A stretch of DNA of 47,658 bases, from contig JAHBWH010000050.1 in assembly GCA_019637115.1 (NCBI GenBank), positions 1 to 47,658 on the forward strand, written 5' to 3'. The position numbers and the translations under genes were made by a program. This DNA comes from Myxococcales bacterium. GTDB lineage: Bacteria; Myxococcota_A; Polyangia; Polyangiales; Houyiibacteriaceae. Below the pieces are notes generated by a model. That model was not told where the DNA came from. It saw nothing but the letters and a program-made list of their open reading frames with translations, and made no database searches. Below, piece by piece: positions 24,380-34,392 of this stretch. Every line of letters starts with the position of its first letter. The stretch's first letter is position 1.

Positions 24380-25374
24380 GGCAGCGGGGGGTCGCACACG
24401 AGGGCGGGGCCCCCGCGGAGCGAGCTCTCGATCGCCTGCGCGTCCTCGACGCTGAGCGTGCGGCGGGCCTCGGCGACGTCGCCTCGCCAGAAGGCGCAAC
24501 CCTCGGCGTAGCGGTTCGAGAGCGCCTGCCGGATCGCCGCCGCGTCCGCGTCCGAGACCACGCCGTCGCCATCGAAGTCGCCGCACACGCCGGAGGGGCA
24601 GGGCGCGAAGCGGCCGCCGACGCGGAGGTTGGAGGCGAGCTCGAAGGTGCAGACGGCGCCGGGTACGCAGACGCCGGGGACCTCGTCGAGCCACTCGACG
24701 TGACCGTTCGTCCAGGTCGGCCGCGGCACGAGGCTGACCGGCGTCCCGCGCGCGATCTCGTCCGGGATCGTGTAGCTCCCGACCCGCGGCGGGATGTTCC
24801 AGGTGCGCGTGCGGTCGGGCAGACGGAAGATCACGTCGAGGCCACCGAGCTCATCGGTCCGGACGGTGAGCTGGAAGGGCCCCGGGCCGGCGTCGATCGC
24901 GGGGGCGTCGAGCGGCGCGTCGAGGGGCCCGACGTCCTCGACCGGCGCGTCGAGCTCGGGCGCGTCCCGCATCCCGCCGTCGGGCAAGCCCGCGTCGGCG
25001 CCGTCGGCGCAGCGCGGGCGGTCGTCGAGGACCGCGGGGCCGAGCACGATCTCGACGCGATCGGATGAGATCTCGCCGAGCGCGCACCCGCGCGCGAAGG
25101 GGACGCCGGTCTCGTCGAAGGCCGTGCCGACGAAGCAATACGTGACCCCGCGCGCGAGGTCCGTCGGCCGGGGCCCAGGCCCCGGCGGCACGAAGAGGCC
25201 GCAGTAGAGCGGGGTCTCCTGCACCTGGCAGCCTCGCTCGCAGACCTCGGCGTCGTGGATCTCGGCGCGCACCAAGGTCGGGCGGGTGTCGACGCCCTCT
25301 CCGGGCACGAAGACCCAGGGGGTGGGCTCCGCGCAGCCGAGCGCGAGGGCAAGCGCGAGCCAGGGGCGCCTCAC
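24376..25374 (-). CDS. Lipoprotein with dockerin-like EF-hand repeat
   Basis: 332 residues from a GTG at 25374. The signal is VRRPWLALALALGC. The mature protein has several Cys, an Asp/Ala/Pro linker (DAPELDAPVEDVGPLDAPLDAP) near residues 165-190, a beta-rich domain with WNIPPRVGSYTIPDE, and near the end CGDFDGDGVVSDADAAAIRQAL, a dockerin/EF-hand-type calcium loop plus helix. No family is recognised beyond these. Its GTG overlaps the TGA of the preceding gene (25371-25374), so the two are coupled. The longer frame up to 25626 lies inside that gene and is ignored. Confidence 0.75.
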   Translation of the reverse strand: MRRPWLALALALGCAEPTPWVFVPGEGVDTRPTLVRAEIHDAEVCERGCQVQETPLYCGLFVPPGPGPRPTDLARGVTYCFVGTAFDETGVPFARGCALGEISSDRVEIVLGPAVLDDRPRCADGADAGLPDGGMRDAPELDAPVEDVGPLDAPLDAPAIDAGPGPFQLTVRTDELGGLDVIFRLPDRTRTWNIPPRVGSYTIPDEIARGTPVSLVPRPTWTNGHVEWLDEVPGVCVPGAVCTFELASNLRVGGRFAPCPSGVCGDFDGDGVVSDADAAAIRQALSNRYAEGCAFWRGDVAEARRTLSVEDAQAIESSLRGGPALVCDPPLP

Positions 25375-26198
25375 GAGCCCTCCCAGGTCGGGCCCGCGAG
25401 CGCGGGCGGCCTCGAGGCGAGCACGATGGCCAGCACGACGCCGCCCACGACCGCGAGCGCCGTCGTGACGCCGAGCGCCAGCTTCCACCGTGCTCGGCGG
25501 GGCGGGGGCCCCTCGAAGGTCCAGCTCGGGTCGTCGAGCGTCTCGGGGTCGAGCCCTCCTCCGAGCCAGCGCACCTCGTCGAGCGCGACGAGGTACCCAC
25601 CCGGCCCGAGCGCGGCGGCCGCGCACCGCAGGCCCTCGCTGGCCGGCACGGTGAGCTGCTCGGCGCGAGCGCGCGCGATCTCGCGATCTCGGGCGATGCA
25701 GCGGAGCACGACGGCGCGGACGAGCGCGCCGGGATCATGCTCGACGGCCCCCGCAGCCTGCACCTGCCCGCCGAGCTCATGCACCAGCCGGACCCGCACG
25801 CGCACGGGGCGCGAGCTCCGCCCCGCCTCGGCCTCGTAAACCTCTCGCAGCGGCGTGGGGAGCGCGCCAGGATCGGCCCCCGAGAGCAGGCTCGCGAGCG
25901 CGCGCAGATCTCGGCGGGTCGCCTCGTCGCGGCCGAGCGCCGCGCTCGCGACGGCGTGCAGCCGCAGCAGCCGCGCGACCTCGTCGGCGCCGAGCCCGGC
26001 GCGCTCGTCGTCCGCGAGGGCGTCGAGCCGGGTCAGCGCCCGCTCGAACTCGGCGCTCTCGATCATCCCCTCTGCGACCTCGAGCGCGTCGTGGGCGAGC
26101 GCGACGGCTGGCAGCAGCAGGCCGAAGGCGAGGGTGTACGCCGCCAGCGGCCACCGCGCCGCGGCGGGGCGCCTCGCACCACGCGCCTCTACCACCAT
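25371..26198 (-). CDS. Exported TPR-like protein with C-terminal membrane anchor
   Basis: 275 residues starting MVVEARGARR. An N-terminal signal (WPLAAYTLAFGLLLPAVALA) is followed by helical pairs resembling tetratricopeptide repeats (ALEVAEGMIESAEFERALTRLDALA and on), then a beta-rich part, and a C-terminal membrane helix (LALGVTTALAVVGGVVLAIVLAS). Many myxobacterial envelope proteins have this outline; function is unknown. TATCCT lies 8 nt upstream of the ATG. It is coupled to the dockerin-like lipoprotein gene and probably acts with it. Confidence 0.75.
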   Translation of the reverse strand: MVVEARGARRPAAARWPLAAYTLAFGLLLPAVALAHDALEVAEGMIESAEFERALTRLDALADDERAGLGADEVARLLRLHAVASAALGRDEATRRDLRALASLLSGADPGALPTPLREVYEAEAGRSSRPVRVRVRLVHELGGQVQAAGAVEHDPGALVRAVVLRCIARDREIARARAEQLTVPASEGLRCAAAALGPGGYLVALDEVRWLGGGLDPETLDDPSWTFEGPPPRRARWKLALGVTTALAVVGGVVLAIVLASRPPALAGPTWEGS

Positions 26199-26206
26199 CG
26201 CGCCGC

Positions 26207-26212
26207 AGGATA
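26207..26212 (-). promoter_or_regulatory. Extended -10 (TGCTATCCT), 8 nt before start
   Basis: TATCCT with an upstream TG precedes the ATG at 26198 by eight bases on the minus strand. No Shine-Dalgarno is seen. Confidence 0.55.
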
Positions 26213-26278
26213 GCAGCCCGCGAGCGGAGCGCAGCGCGCCGACTGCACCGTGCCGAGCCTCGAGCCGAGATTCGAGCC

Positions 26279-27181
<903 letters not shown>

Positions 27182-27396
27182 GGGGACGGTCTCCCGCAGC
27201 CTACGGGGGCGCTCTTCGTGGGTCCAGCGATGTGCGGGGCGAGCTGGATCTGGGGTGGGGCCGTGCGGCATTGCGAGGCTCTTTGGGGTCTCGGGGGGCT
27301 CGGGGCCAGTGAAGAATGCGTGCGGCGTTCGCGGACGCGGTGGTGAATAGGTCGCCGCCGGGGCGTCGTCGTTTCGTCGAGGCCGTGCAAATCCGG

Positions 27397-27402
27397 TACA
27401 CT
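27397..27402 (+). promoter_or_regulatory. -10 hexamer TACACT, 10 nt before start
   Basis: TACACT is followed by ten bases and the kinase ATG at 27413, with no Shine-Dalgarno between them. Confidence 0.5.
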
Positions 27403-27412
27403 CCCGGCGCCG

Positions 27413-29047
27413 ATGGCCACCCTGACGCTGTCCCCCGACGATACGTGCCCGGAGCTCTCGGAGGGGGCGTTCGAGCCCGAGGACGTGGCGGGCCAGCGCT
27501 TCGGCCCCTACGCGCTCATCCGGGAGCTCGCGGCCGGTGGGATGGGCCGCGTGTACCTGGCGCGCGAAGAGCGCGCCGAGGGGTTCACGCGCCTCGTGGC
27601 GCTCAAGCGGATCCACGACCACCTCGCCAAGCAGCCCGCCTTCGTCACGATGTTCCTCGACGAAGCGCGTATCGCCTCGCGCATCCAGCACCCGCACGTC
27701 TGCACCGTCTTCGACTTCGGGAAGGTCGAGGGCAGCTACTTCATCGCGATGGAGTACTTGCGCGGCTGCCCGCTCTCCGAGCTGCTGCGGCGCCTCGGCG
27801 AGCAACCCGCGGCGGCGCACCCGGAGCGGCGCACGCTCGGCGTGCGGCTCCTCGTGCAAGCGTGCGAAGGCCTCCACGCCGCCCACGAGCTGCGCGACGA
27901 GCGAGGCCGCGTACTCGACGTCGTCCACCGCGACGTCTCTCCGCACAACCTCTTCCTGAGCGTCGACGGGACCCTCCGGGTGCTGGACTTCGGCATCGCG
28001 CGCGCGGCCGATCGGCTGGCCGAGACGACGACCGGCCGCGTGAAGGGGAAGTTCGCCTACATGGCGCCCGAGCAGGCGCTCGGGAAGCCCGTCGACCGGC
28101 GCGCCGACGTCTTCGCGCTCGGCGTCGTGCTCTGGGAGCTGCTCACCCTCGAGCGCCTCTTCAAGCGCGACGCGCCGGCGGAGACCCTGCTCGCGCTGGT
28201 CAACGAACCCATCCCGCCCATCTCGTCGAAGGTCGACGACGTCCCGCCTGCGCTCGAGGCGGTGGTGATGAAGGCGCTCTCACGCGATCCCGCGCAGCGA
28301 CACGCGAGCGCGCGCGAGCTCGCCCGCGCGCTCGAGGCGACGCTGCCCGCCTGCACCTCGGCGGGCGACATCGCCGAGTGGCTGGCCCGCGTCTTTCCCG
28401 AGGGGATCGAGCGGGCGATCGAGCCCGAGCTCTCCGGCGCTTACGCTCCGCTCTCGCTCGACGAGGCCGCGCGGGGGCTCCGCTCGGAGGACGTCCGCGC
28501 GCTCTTGCCCGACGCGCTCGATCCTGCGCGACGTGGGCGACGAGCGCGCGTCGCGGGGGCGATCGGCGTCGGGGTCGCGGCCGCCTTCGCCGTCGGCTGG
28601 TGGACCTATCCTTCGAGCGAAGCAGCTGCGCCCGAGCCTGCGCCGATCGTCGAGCGGGTGAGCGAGCCTAGCGCCGCGCCCGCGAGCGCCAGCGCGATGG
28701 ACGAAGGAGAGGGCGCGACCGAGGGCCTCGGCGACCCGGCCCGGGCGACCGAGACGATGGCGGCGCGACCCCGCCGACCCCGCGTGACGCGCCCGCCGCG
28801 CTCGACGGCGATGGCCCCCGCGGCGCCCGCCTCGACCGCTCAAGGAGAGGTGCGGCTCTCGGGGCCGAGCGAACTCTGGGGCGCGCGGGTGCTCCACCGG
28901 GGTCGCCAGGTCGCGACGATCCCCGGGACGCTGAACCTCCCGGCCGGTCCGCAGGAGCTCCGCGTCGTGCTCGCCGATGGGCGCACGCTCGACCGCAGGG
29001 TGGTCGTGCGGGCCGACGAGATCACGCGCTTGGTCGTGCGGCCGTAG
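27413..29047 (+). CDS. Membrane Ser/Thr protein kinase
   Basis: 544 residues. The kinase domain (about 30-300) has GGMGRVYLA, LVALKRI, HRDVSPHN with catalytic Asp174, LDFGIAR and MAPEQA. The HRD loop has Ser (176) where Lys is usual, a variant common in myxobacterial kinases. A membrane helix (ARVAGAIGVGVAAAFAVGWW) near residues 380-400 is followed by a Pro/Ala/Glu linker and a C-terminal beta domain of PEGA type (GTLNLPAGPQELRVVLADG). The extracytoplasmic part may sense cell-wall or surface signals. It converges with the CAP gene with only 35 bp between. Confidence 0.93.
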   Translation: MATLTLSPDDTCPELSEGAFEPEDVAGQRFGPYALIRELAAGGMGRVYLAREERAEGFTRLVALKRIHDHLAKQPAFVTMFLDEARIASRIQHPHVCTVFDFGKVEGSYFIAMEYLRGCPLSELLRRLGEQPAAAHPERRTLGVRLLVQACEGLHAAHELRDERGRVLDVVHRDVSPHNLFLSVDGTLRVLDFGIARAADRLAETTTGRVKGKFAYMAPEQALGKPVDRRADVFALGVVLWELLTLERLFKRDAPAETLLALVNEPIPPISSKVDDVPPALEAVVMKALSRDPAQRHASARELARALEATLPACTSAGDIAEWLARVFPEGIERAIEPELSGAYAPLSLDEAARGLRSEDVRALLPDALDPARRGRRARVAGAIGVGVAAAFAVGWWTYPSSEAAAPEPAPIVERVSEPSAAPASASAMDEGEGATEGLGDPARATETMAARPRRPRVTRPPRSTAMAPAAPASTAQGEVRLSGPSELWGARVLHRGRQVATIPGTLNLPAGPQELRVVLADGRTLDRRVVVRADEITRLVVRP

Positions 29048-29082
29048 CCACGCGGCCAATCATTCGCCAGCAACCGTTCGGC

Positions 29083-29847
29083 TCAGTCGGCGAAGACCTG
29101 CGTCCAATAGTGGCCGCCGCCGCAGGGGTCGTGTCCGACGCCGATCCGACCGAAGGCGGCGTTCAGGATGTTCCGCCGGTGGCCGTCGCTGTTCATCCAG
29201 GCGTCGTGCACCGCCTCGGGCGTTCGCTGGCCGCGCGCGATGTTCTCGCCCGCGGTCCGATAGGTGACGCCGTCTCGGCGCATCCGGTCGAAGGGGCTGC
29301 TCCCGTCGAGGCCCGTGTGGCTGAAGTAGCGGTTCGTGCACATGTCCGTGCTGTGGGCGCGGGCGGTGAGCGCCATGCGGTCGTCGCAGCGCAGGGGCCC
29401 CGCGCCGACCGCGGCGCGCGCGGCGTTCGCGAGCGCGATGACGCGGGCCTCGGTCTCGCTCGCACACGTGGTGGGCGTCGGATCGGGCGTCGGGTCGGGC
29501 GTCGGCTCGGGCGTCGGCTCGGGCGTCGGATCCGGTGTCGGCGTCGGCTCGGGCGTCGGATCCGGTGTCGGGTCGGGCGTGGGGGTCGGGTCCGGATCGG
29601 GCGCGGGGGTCGGGTCCGGATCGGGCGTGGGCGTGGGCGTCGGGTCGGGGCTCGGACCGGGGGAGCCCCCGTCCACGGTAGGGAAGAAACCTGCGTCGGC
29701 CGTCGGCCCCGCGTCGGTGGACGGGCTGTCCTGCTGCCCCGGCGCGTGGCTGATCGCGACGCCTCCCTCGCAACCCACCAGCGCGAAGGCCACCACGAAT
29801 GGCGTCAACGTCAGACCTCGCAGCTTCGGAGCAGTCGGAGAGCCCAT
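29083..29847 (-). CDS. CAP-domain (SCP/PR-1-like) lipoprotein
   Basis: 254 residues. The lipoprotein signal ends FVVAFALVGC. Residues about 60-127 are an almost pure Pro/Thr/Asp/Glu repeat (PTPDP units), a cell-surface spacer encoded by an imperfect tandem repeat (29470-29660). The CAP domain follows, with AHSTDMCTNRYFSH, GENIARG and HRRNILNAAFGRIGVGH carrying the conserved His and Glu. Bacterial CAP proteins are secreted or surface-bound, with roles mostly unknown. GGGAG before the ATG is a fair Shine-Dalgarno. A predicted disulfide-rich C-terminus (DPCGGGHYW) fits extracellular location. Confidence 0.92.
   Translation of the reverse strand: MGSPTAPKLRGLTLTPFVVAFALVGCEGGVAISHAPGQQDSPSTDAGPTADAGFFPTVDGGSPGPSPDPTPTPTPDPDPTPAPDPDPTPTPDPTPDPTPEPTPTPDPTPEPTPEPTPDPTPDPTPTTCASETEARVIALANAARAAVGAGPLRCDDRMALTARAHSTDMCTNRYFSHTGLDGSSPFDRMRRDGVTYRTAGENIARGQRTPEAVHDAWMNSDGHRRNILNAAFGRIGVGHDPCGGGHYWTQVFAD
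29470..29660. repeat. Coding Pro-Thr-Asp repeat in the CAP gene
   Basis: Imperfect tandem copies of units such as GTCGGGCGTCGGATCCGG (read on the plus strand) encode the PTPDP spacer on the minus strand. Units vary in order and length, typical of slippage-prone linkers. Confidence 0.8.
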
Positions 29848-30109
29848 GGCTCCCGACTGTGCAAAGGTGGAGCCACGCTGCGCGTCATCGGAATCGCGGC
29901 GCGGCGCCGCCCAATTCCGAAGTAATCTTCACTTGGAGCCGCGCCTTCGCTGGGGACGGGGTGAAACCTCGGAGAGGACACTCCGCGCACGCTGGGGCGG
30001 CGAAACCCCACGCTCGCGATCGGTCGGGGGTTCAGTCCCCCATCCGCCCCCCAGCTGTGCCGCGGTGGTCCATGCATGGTGACTCGATGTGGAGTCACGC
30101 GAACCATGC

Positions 30110-30115
30110 TACGCT
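30110..30115 (+). promoter_or_regulatory. Extended -10 (TGCTACGCT), 6 nt before ppc
   Basis: TACGCT with an upstream TGC is followed by CGACCC and the ATG at 30122. It selects this start over the in-frame ATG at 30089. Confidence 0.6.
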
Positions 30116-30121
30116 CGACCC

Positions 30122-32797
30122 ATGGAACGAACGCTCCCTGGCGACGTGCGCCTGCTCGGTGACACCCTCGGAGACGTGCTTCGGCACCATGGCGGCGAGC
30201 CGCTCTTCGACGCGGTCGAGCGAATGCGTCGCGCGGCGAAGGAGGCGCGCGACGAGGCCAACGGGCGAGGCGCGGACGCGCGCCGCGAGCTGGCGGCGAT
30301 CGCCGCGAGCCTCCCGTCCGAGCGCGCCCTCGACGTAGTGCGCGCGTTCACCCTCTACTTCCAGCTCGTCAACCAGGCTGAGGACGTACAGAGAGCGAGG
30401 GAGCTGCGTCGGCGCGAGCGCCTCGGCGGGCCGACGCGCGTCGCCGAGTCGCTGCCCAACGTGGTGCACGAGCTCAAGGCGCGCGGGGCGACGCGCGAGG
30501 AGGTCCTCGCCGCGCTCGGCGACGTACGGCTCGGCTTCGTCTTCACGGCGCACCCCACGGAGGCGCGCCGCCGCACGACCGAGCGGTTGCTCGCCGACGT
30601 CCGGGAGGTGCTCGAGCGCTTCGATCGCACGAGCCCTACGCCGACCGCCGACCGGCAGCTCACGCGGCGACTGCGCGCGACCGTGGAGGCGCTCTGGGAG
30701 CACGCGAGCGAGCGGGGCGAGCGACCGACGGTCCTCGACGAGGTGAAGACCGGCGTCTGGTATCTGCGCAACGTCCTGCTCGACGTCGTCCCGCGCATGA
30801 GGCGCGAGCTGGCCTACGCGCTCGAGTCGACCTTCGGGGAGGGCGAGGCCGTGGACCCCGCGACGCTGGCTCCGCCGATCTACTTCGGCTCGTGGATGGG
30901 AGGCGACCGCGACGGGAACCCCTTCGTCGACGACGCCACGCTCGAGCGCACCCTCGAGATCCACCGCTTCATCTGCATCGATCGCTACCTCGCGGACGTC
31001 GACGCGCTCGTCGATCCGCTGGCGATCGCGTCGCGTCACCTCCCCGCGCACCCGGCGCTCGACGCGGCGCTCGCGCGCGCGGAGGCCGCCGTGCCCGAGC
31101 TCGCGGGCCAGGCCGCGCGCCGCAACCCCGACGAGCCCCTTCGGCGGCTGCTCACCTTCGTCCGCGACCGCCTCGAGCGCACGGGTCGCTTCGCGGCGGG
31201 CGGCTACGCGCACCCCGAGGACCTCGTCGACGACCTGATGGCGATGCGCGAGGCCCTCGTCGCGGCGGGCGCGACGGCGCTCCCGCACGACGCGCTCCTC
31301 GACCTCGTGCTGCGTGTGCAGGTCTTCGGCTTCCACCTCGCCGCGCTCGACCTGCGCGAGGACAGCGAGGTCCACCGCGCCGTCGTCGCCGAGCTGCTCG
31401 CCGACCCGAGCTACCCCGAGCGCAGCCCGAGCGAGCGTGTCGCGGCGCTCGCGAAGCTCCGCCTGCCGCCGCGCCGCGCGCCGCTCTCACCGGAGGCGAA
31501 GCGCTGCCTCTCGCTCTTCGACACGCTCGGCCGCTGCCAGGCGCGCTTCGGTCGCGAGGCGGTGCAGACGTACATCATCTCGATGACCGAGTCGGAGGCC
31601 GATGTCCTCGAGGTCTACCGCCTGCTCGAGCTGCACGGCCTCGCCGATCACGTCGACGTCGTGCCGCTCTTCGAGACGCGCGAGGCGCTCGAGGCCACGG
31701 TGCCCATCCTCTCGGCGATGATGCGCAACGCGGGCTATCGCGAGCACGTGCGGCGGCGGGGCGAGGTTCAAGAGCTCCTCGTCGGCTACTCGGACTCGAT
31801 GCGGCAGAACGGCGTGCTCGCGAGCCGCATCCTGGTGCTCGAGACGCAGCGCGCCGCGACGCGCGTGTGCGCGTCGCATGGGGTGAGCCTGCGTGTCTTC
31901 CACGGACGCGGCGGCTCGACCTCGCGCGGCGGCGGCCCGACCTATCGGGCGCTGCGCGCGCTCCCGCCCGAGGCGTTCAGCGGCGACGCGAAGCTCACCG
32001 AGCAAGGCGAGGTGCGGTCCTTCCACTTCGCGAGCCCCGACCTCGCCGAGCGCTACCTCGAGCAGACGGTGGGCGCCGCGCTGCACACGCGCTGGGAGGC
32101 CCGGTCGGCGCCGCGGCCTGAGGTGCCCGAGGAGTCGGCGCTGCTGCCGGGCCTCGCGGACGTCAGCACGCGGGCGTATCGGGCGTTGGTGGAGGACGAA
32201 GCGCTCGTGCCCTACTTCGCGTCCGCGACCCCCTTCCCGGTCATCGCGCAGCTCAACATCGCCTCGCGCCCCAGCAAGCGGGGCGGTGGGGCGCTGACGC
32301 TCGCGCGCCTGCGCGCGATCCCGTGGGTCTTCTCGTGGAGCCAGCAGCGCTCGGTCATCACGGGCTGGTACGGTGTGGGGACTGCGCTCGAGACGCTGGA
32401 CACGGTCTCGCTGCGCGGGCTCTACGAGCGCAGCGCGTTCTTCCGCGACCTCCTCGACAACGTCGAGATGACGCTCGCGAAGTCGGACCTCGACATCGCG
32501 GCCCGCTATGCGGCGCTCTGCGACGATCCGGTCGGCAGGGAGCGCATCGCGGGCGCGGTCGAGGCGGAGCACCGCCGCACGGTCGAGCAGGTCCTGCGCG
32601 CCACCCGCGCGGGCGAGATCCTCGCGGGCGACGAGGTGATCCGCAGCGCGATCGAGCTGCGCAACCCCTACGTCGACCCCCTCTCGTATCTGCAGATCGA
32701 GGGCCTCCGCCGGATGCGCGAGGGCGACGAGGCGTGGGCCCAGGTCGCCCGCCTCGCGGTGCAGGGCGTCGCCGCGGGGCTGCGCAACACGGGGTGA
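30122..32797 (+). CDS. ppc: Phosphoenolpyruvate carboxylase
   Basis: 891 residues, normal for the family. VFTAHPTEARRR (catalytic His144), GSWMGGDRDGNP, TYIISMTESEADVLEV, FHGRGGSTSRGGGP (593-606) and PSKRGGG are present, and the C-terminus ends NTG as required. The enzyme adds bicarbonate to PEP to make oxaloacetate. One block deviates: the usual GYSDSxKDxG reads GYSDSMRQNG (555-564), so the conserved Lys is Arg561 and the Asp is Gln562. Whether this changes activity is open. The transcript is probably leaderless (see promoter). Confidence 0.95.
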   Translation: MERTLPGDVRLLGDTLGDVLRHHGGEPLFDAVERMRRAAKEARDEANGRGADARRELAAIAASLPSERALDVVRAFTLYFQLVNQAEDVQRARELRRRERLGGPTRVAESLPNVVHELKARGATREEVLAALGDVRLGFVFTAHPTEARRRTTERLLADVREVLERFDRTSPTPTADRQLTRRLRATVEALWEHASERGERPTVLDEVKTGVWYLRNVLLDVVPRMRRELAYALESTFGEGEAVDPATLAPPIYFGSWMGGDRDGNPFVDDATLERTLEIHRFICIDRYLADVDALVDPLAIASRHLPAHPALDAALARAEAAVPELAGQAARRNPDEPLRRLLTFVRDRLERTGRFAAGGYAHPEDLVDDLMAMREALVAAGATALPHDALLDLVLRVQVFGFHLAALDLREDSEVHRAVVAELLADPSYPERSPSERVAALAKLRLPPRRAPLSPEAKRCLSLFDTLGRCQARFGREAVQTYIISMTESEADVLEVYRLLELHGLADHVDVVPLFETREALEATVPILSAMMRNAGYREHVRRRGEVQELLVGYSDSMRQNGVLASRILVLETQRAATRVCASHGVSLRVFHGRGGSTSRGGGPTYRALRALPPEAFSGDAKLTEQGEVRSFHFASPDLAERYLEQTVGAALHTRWEARSAPRPEVPEESALLPGLADVSTRAYRALVEDEALVPYFASATPFPVIAQLNIASRPSKRGGGALTLARLRAIPWVFSWSQQRSVITGWYGVGTALETLDTVSLRGLYERSAFFRDLLDNVEMTLAKSDLDIAARYAALCDDPVGRERIAGAVEAEHRRTVEQVLRATRAGEILAGDEVIRSAIELRNPYVDPLSYLQIEGLRRMREGDEAWAQVARLAVQGVAAGLRNTG

Positions 32798-32860
32798 AGA
32801 CGGCGCCGCGCGCCACGCTTGGTGAGCGCGCTGACCGAGCTCGGAGTCGGCTGACGGAGC

Positions 32861-32930
32861 GGGCTGGCCGCCGAGGGTTCAGCCCTTGCCGCCGCGGGCT
32901 GGCCGCCGAGGGTTCAGCCCTTGCCGCCGC
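32861..32930. repeat. Perfect 35-bp tandem duplication of a gene 3' end
   Basis: Two identical 35-bp units (32861-32895, 32896-32930), each containing GCCGCCGAGGGTTCAGCCCT. The second contains the last codons and stop of the LOG-family gene; the first repeats them beyond the stop. With no mismatch, the event is recent. Confidence 0.95.
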
Positions 32931-34305
32931 GGCTCTTCTTCGGCGCCGGAGGCTCGGGGGGCTCGAGGAGGAGCGTGGTGGCTTCGTCGACGTCGTCGGT
33001 GAGCGTCATCAGCGCGAGGTCACCTTCGCTGATGGTCTGGCGCTCGCCGCGGAGCATCAGGGCCTCGAGGGTGTCGAGCAGCGGGCGCCACCACGCGGAG
33101 CCGAAGAGCACGACGCGTCGGTGCGGGATCGTCTGGGTCTGGAGCTGACAGACGATGCTGAAGAGCTCGTCGAGCGTGCCGAGGCCGCCGGGGAGCGCGA
33201 GGAAGGCGCGGCTGTTCTCGGTGAGCAGGACCTTGTGCGTGAGCCGGTCGTTCACGAGGTGCACGCGGTCGGCGCCGTAGGTGTTGCGGTGGTCTTCTCG
33301 GCGCATGCCGAAGGCCTGCTGCGGCAGGACGCGGCGGCCGCGGTGCCCGCCGCGGGCGAGGGCGATGGAGATTGGGCCCGGGCCCCCGGCGCGGGTCGGG
33401 ACGCCGGCGCGCGCGAGGCGCTCGGCGATCGCCTCACCGGCGGCGAGCGTGGGGTCGTCCTCGGCGAGGCGGCTGCCGCCGATCACGGTCACCGCGGTCG
33501 GGAGCTGCTCGAGGAATCGGAGGCCGTCCATGAGCTCGTAGGCCACGCGCTCGCCGATCGTGTCGATGGGCTCGTCGAACGCGCGGCACTCGCCCGACGC
33601 GGCGATGCGCTCGATGATGCCCTCCGGGTCGTCGCTGACGCGCACGAGGTCGAAGGCCTCCGGGGGCACCATGGGCTGGCCGCCCGCGCAGAGCCGACGG
33701 AGCACGTCGATGAGAGGGGTCCAGAACGACTCGCCGAAGAGCTCGAAGGGGAACGCGAGCCGGCCCGCCGACTTGAGGCGCCAGACCTCGAGGAGCTCGT
33801 CGAGCGTGCCGAAGCCGCCAGGGAAGATCACGAGCCCGACGGAGTGCGCGTAGAGCATGAGCTTGCGCGTCGGGAAGTGCGCGAGCTCGAGGTGGACGTC
33901 GATGACGGGGTTCACCTCCTGCTCGAAGGGCAGCTTGATGTTGAAGCCCTGCGTGAGCGCCTGACCGACCTGCTCGCCGGGCGCTTCGGGGCCGGCGGGG
34001 GTGGAGGGGCTCGCGGCGCGGCGATAGCCTTCGGGCACCGCGTACATGATGCCCGGGCCCGCGCCCGTCCGGGGGGGCACCCCGCGCGTGGCGAGCAGCT
34101 CCCCCATGCGGATCGCCGCGGCGTAGAAGGGATCGTCGCGCTGGATCCGCGCGCCGCCGAAGAAGGTCGCGGCGGGCGGGAGCGTCGCGAGGAGCCCGAG
34201 CCCCGCGTCGAGCTCGGCGACGAGCGCCTCGGCGAGCTTGGCGCGGTCATGCGTGTCGGCGGTCGCTTCGCCCCAGACGCCGCAGGGGTTCTCGGTGTCG
34301 GACAT
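32914..34305 (-). CDS. Double LOG-domain protein (cytokinin riboside phosphohydrolase-like)
   Basis: 463 residues with two LOG/lysine-decarboxylase-like Rossmann domains. Domain 1 has FFGGARIQRDDPFY, GAGPGIMYAVPEG, RKLMLYAHS and PGGFGTLDELLE. Domain 2 has VIGGSRLAEDDP, GGPGPISIALARGG, HKVLLTENS and PGGLGTLDELFS. Both keep the PGGxGTxxE motif; domain 2 has PISIA in place of GIMYA, so it may be altered. Single-domain LOG proteins cleave nucleoside monophosphates and form dimers, so this fusion is likely an internal dimer. The start at 34305 was preferred over 34317 because CATGCT lies 7 nt upstream. C-terminal tail is Lys/Gly-rich. Confidence 0.88.
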   Translation of the reverse strand: MSDTENPCGVWGEATADTHDRAKLAEALVAELDAGLGLLATLPPAATFFGGARIQRDDPFYAAAIRMGELLATRGVPPRTGAGPGIMYAVPEGYRRAASPSTPAGPEAPGEQVGQALTQGFNIKLPFEQEVNPVIDVHLELAHFPTRKLMLYAHSVGLVIFPGGFGTLDELLEVWRLKSAGRLAFPFELFGESFWTPLIDVLRRLCAGGQPMVPPEAFDLVRVSDDPEGIIERIAASGECRAFDEPIDTIGERVAYELMDGLRFLEQLPTAVTVIGGSRLAEDDPTLAAGEAIAERLARAGVPTRAGGPGPISIALARGGHRGRRVLPQQAFGMRREDHRNTYGADRVHLVNDRLTHKVLLTENSRAFLALPGGLGTLDELFSIVCQLQTQTIPHRRVVLFGSAWWRPLLDTLEALMLRGERQTISEGDLALMTLTDDVDEATTLLLEPPEPPAPKKSRGGKG

Positions 34306-34392
34306 GGGCCGGAGCATGCACGACCACGACGCGTTGATGAACCTCTACGTGTCGGCGTGCGCACGGAGCGTGCGAACGGTGAGGCGGCCGCT

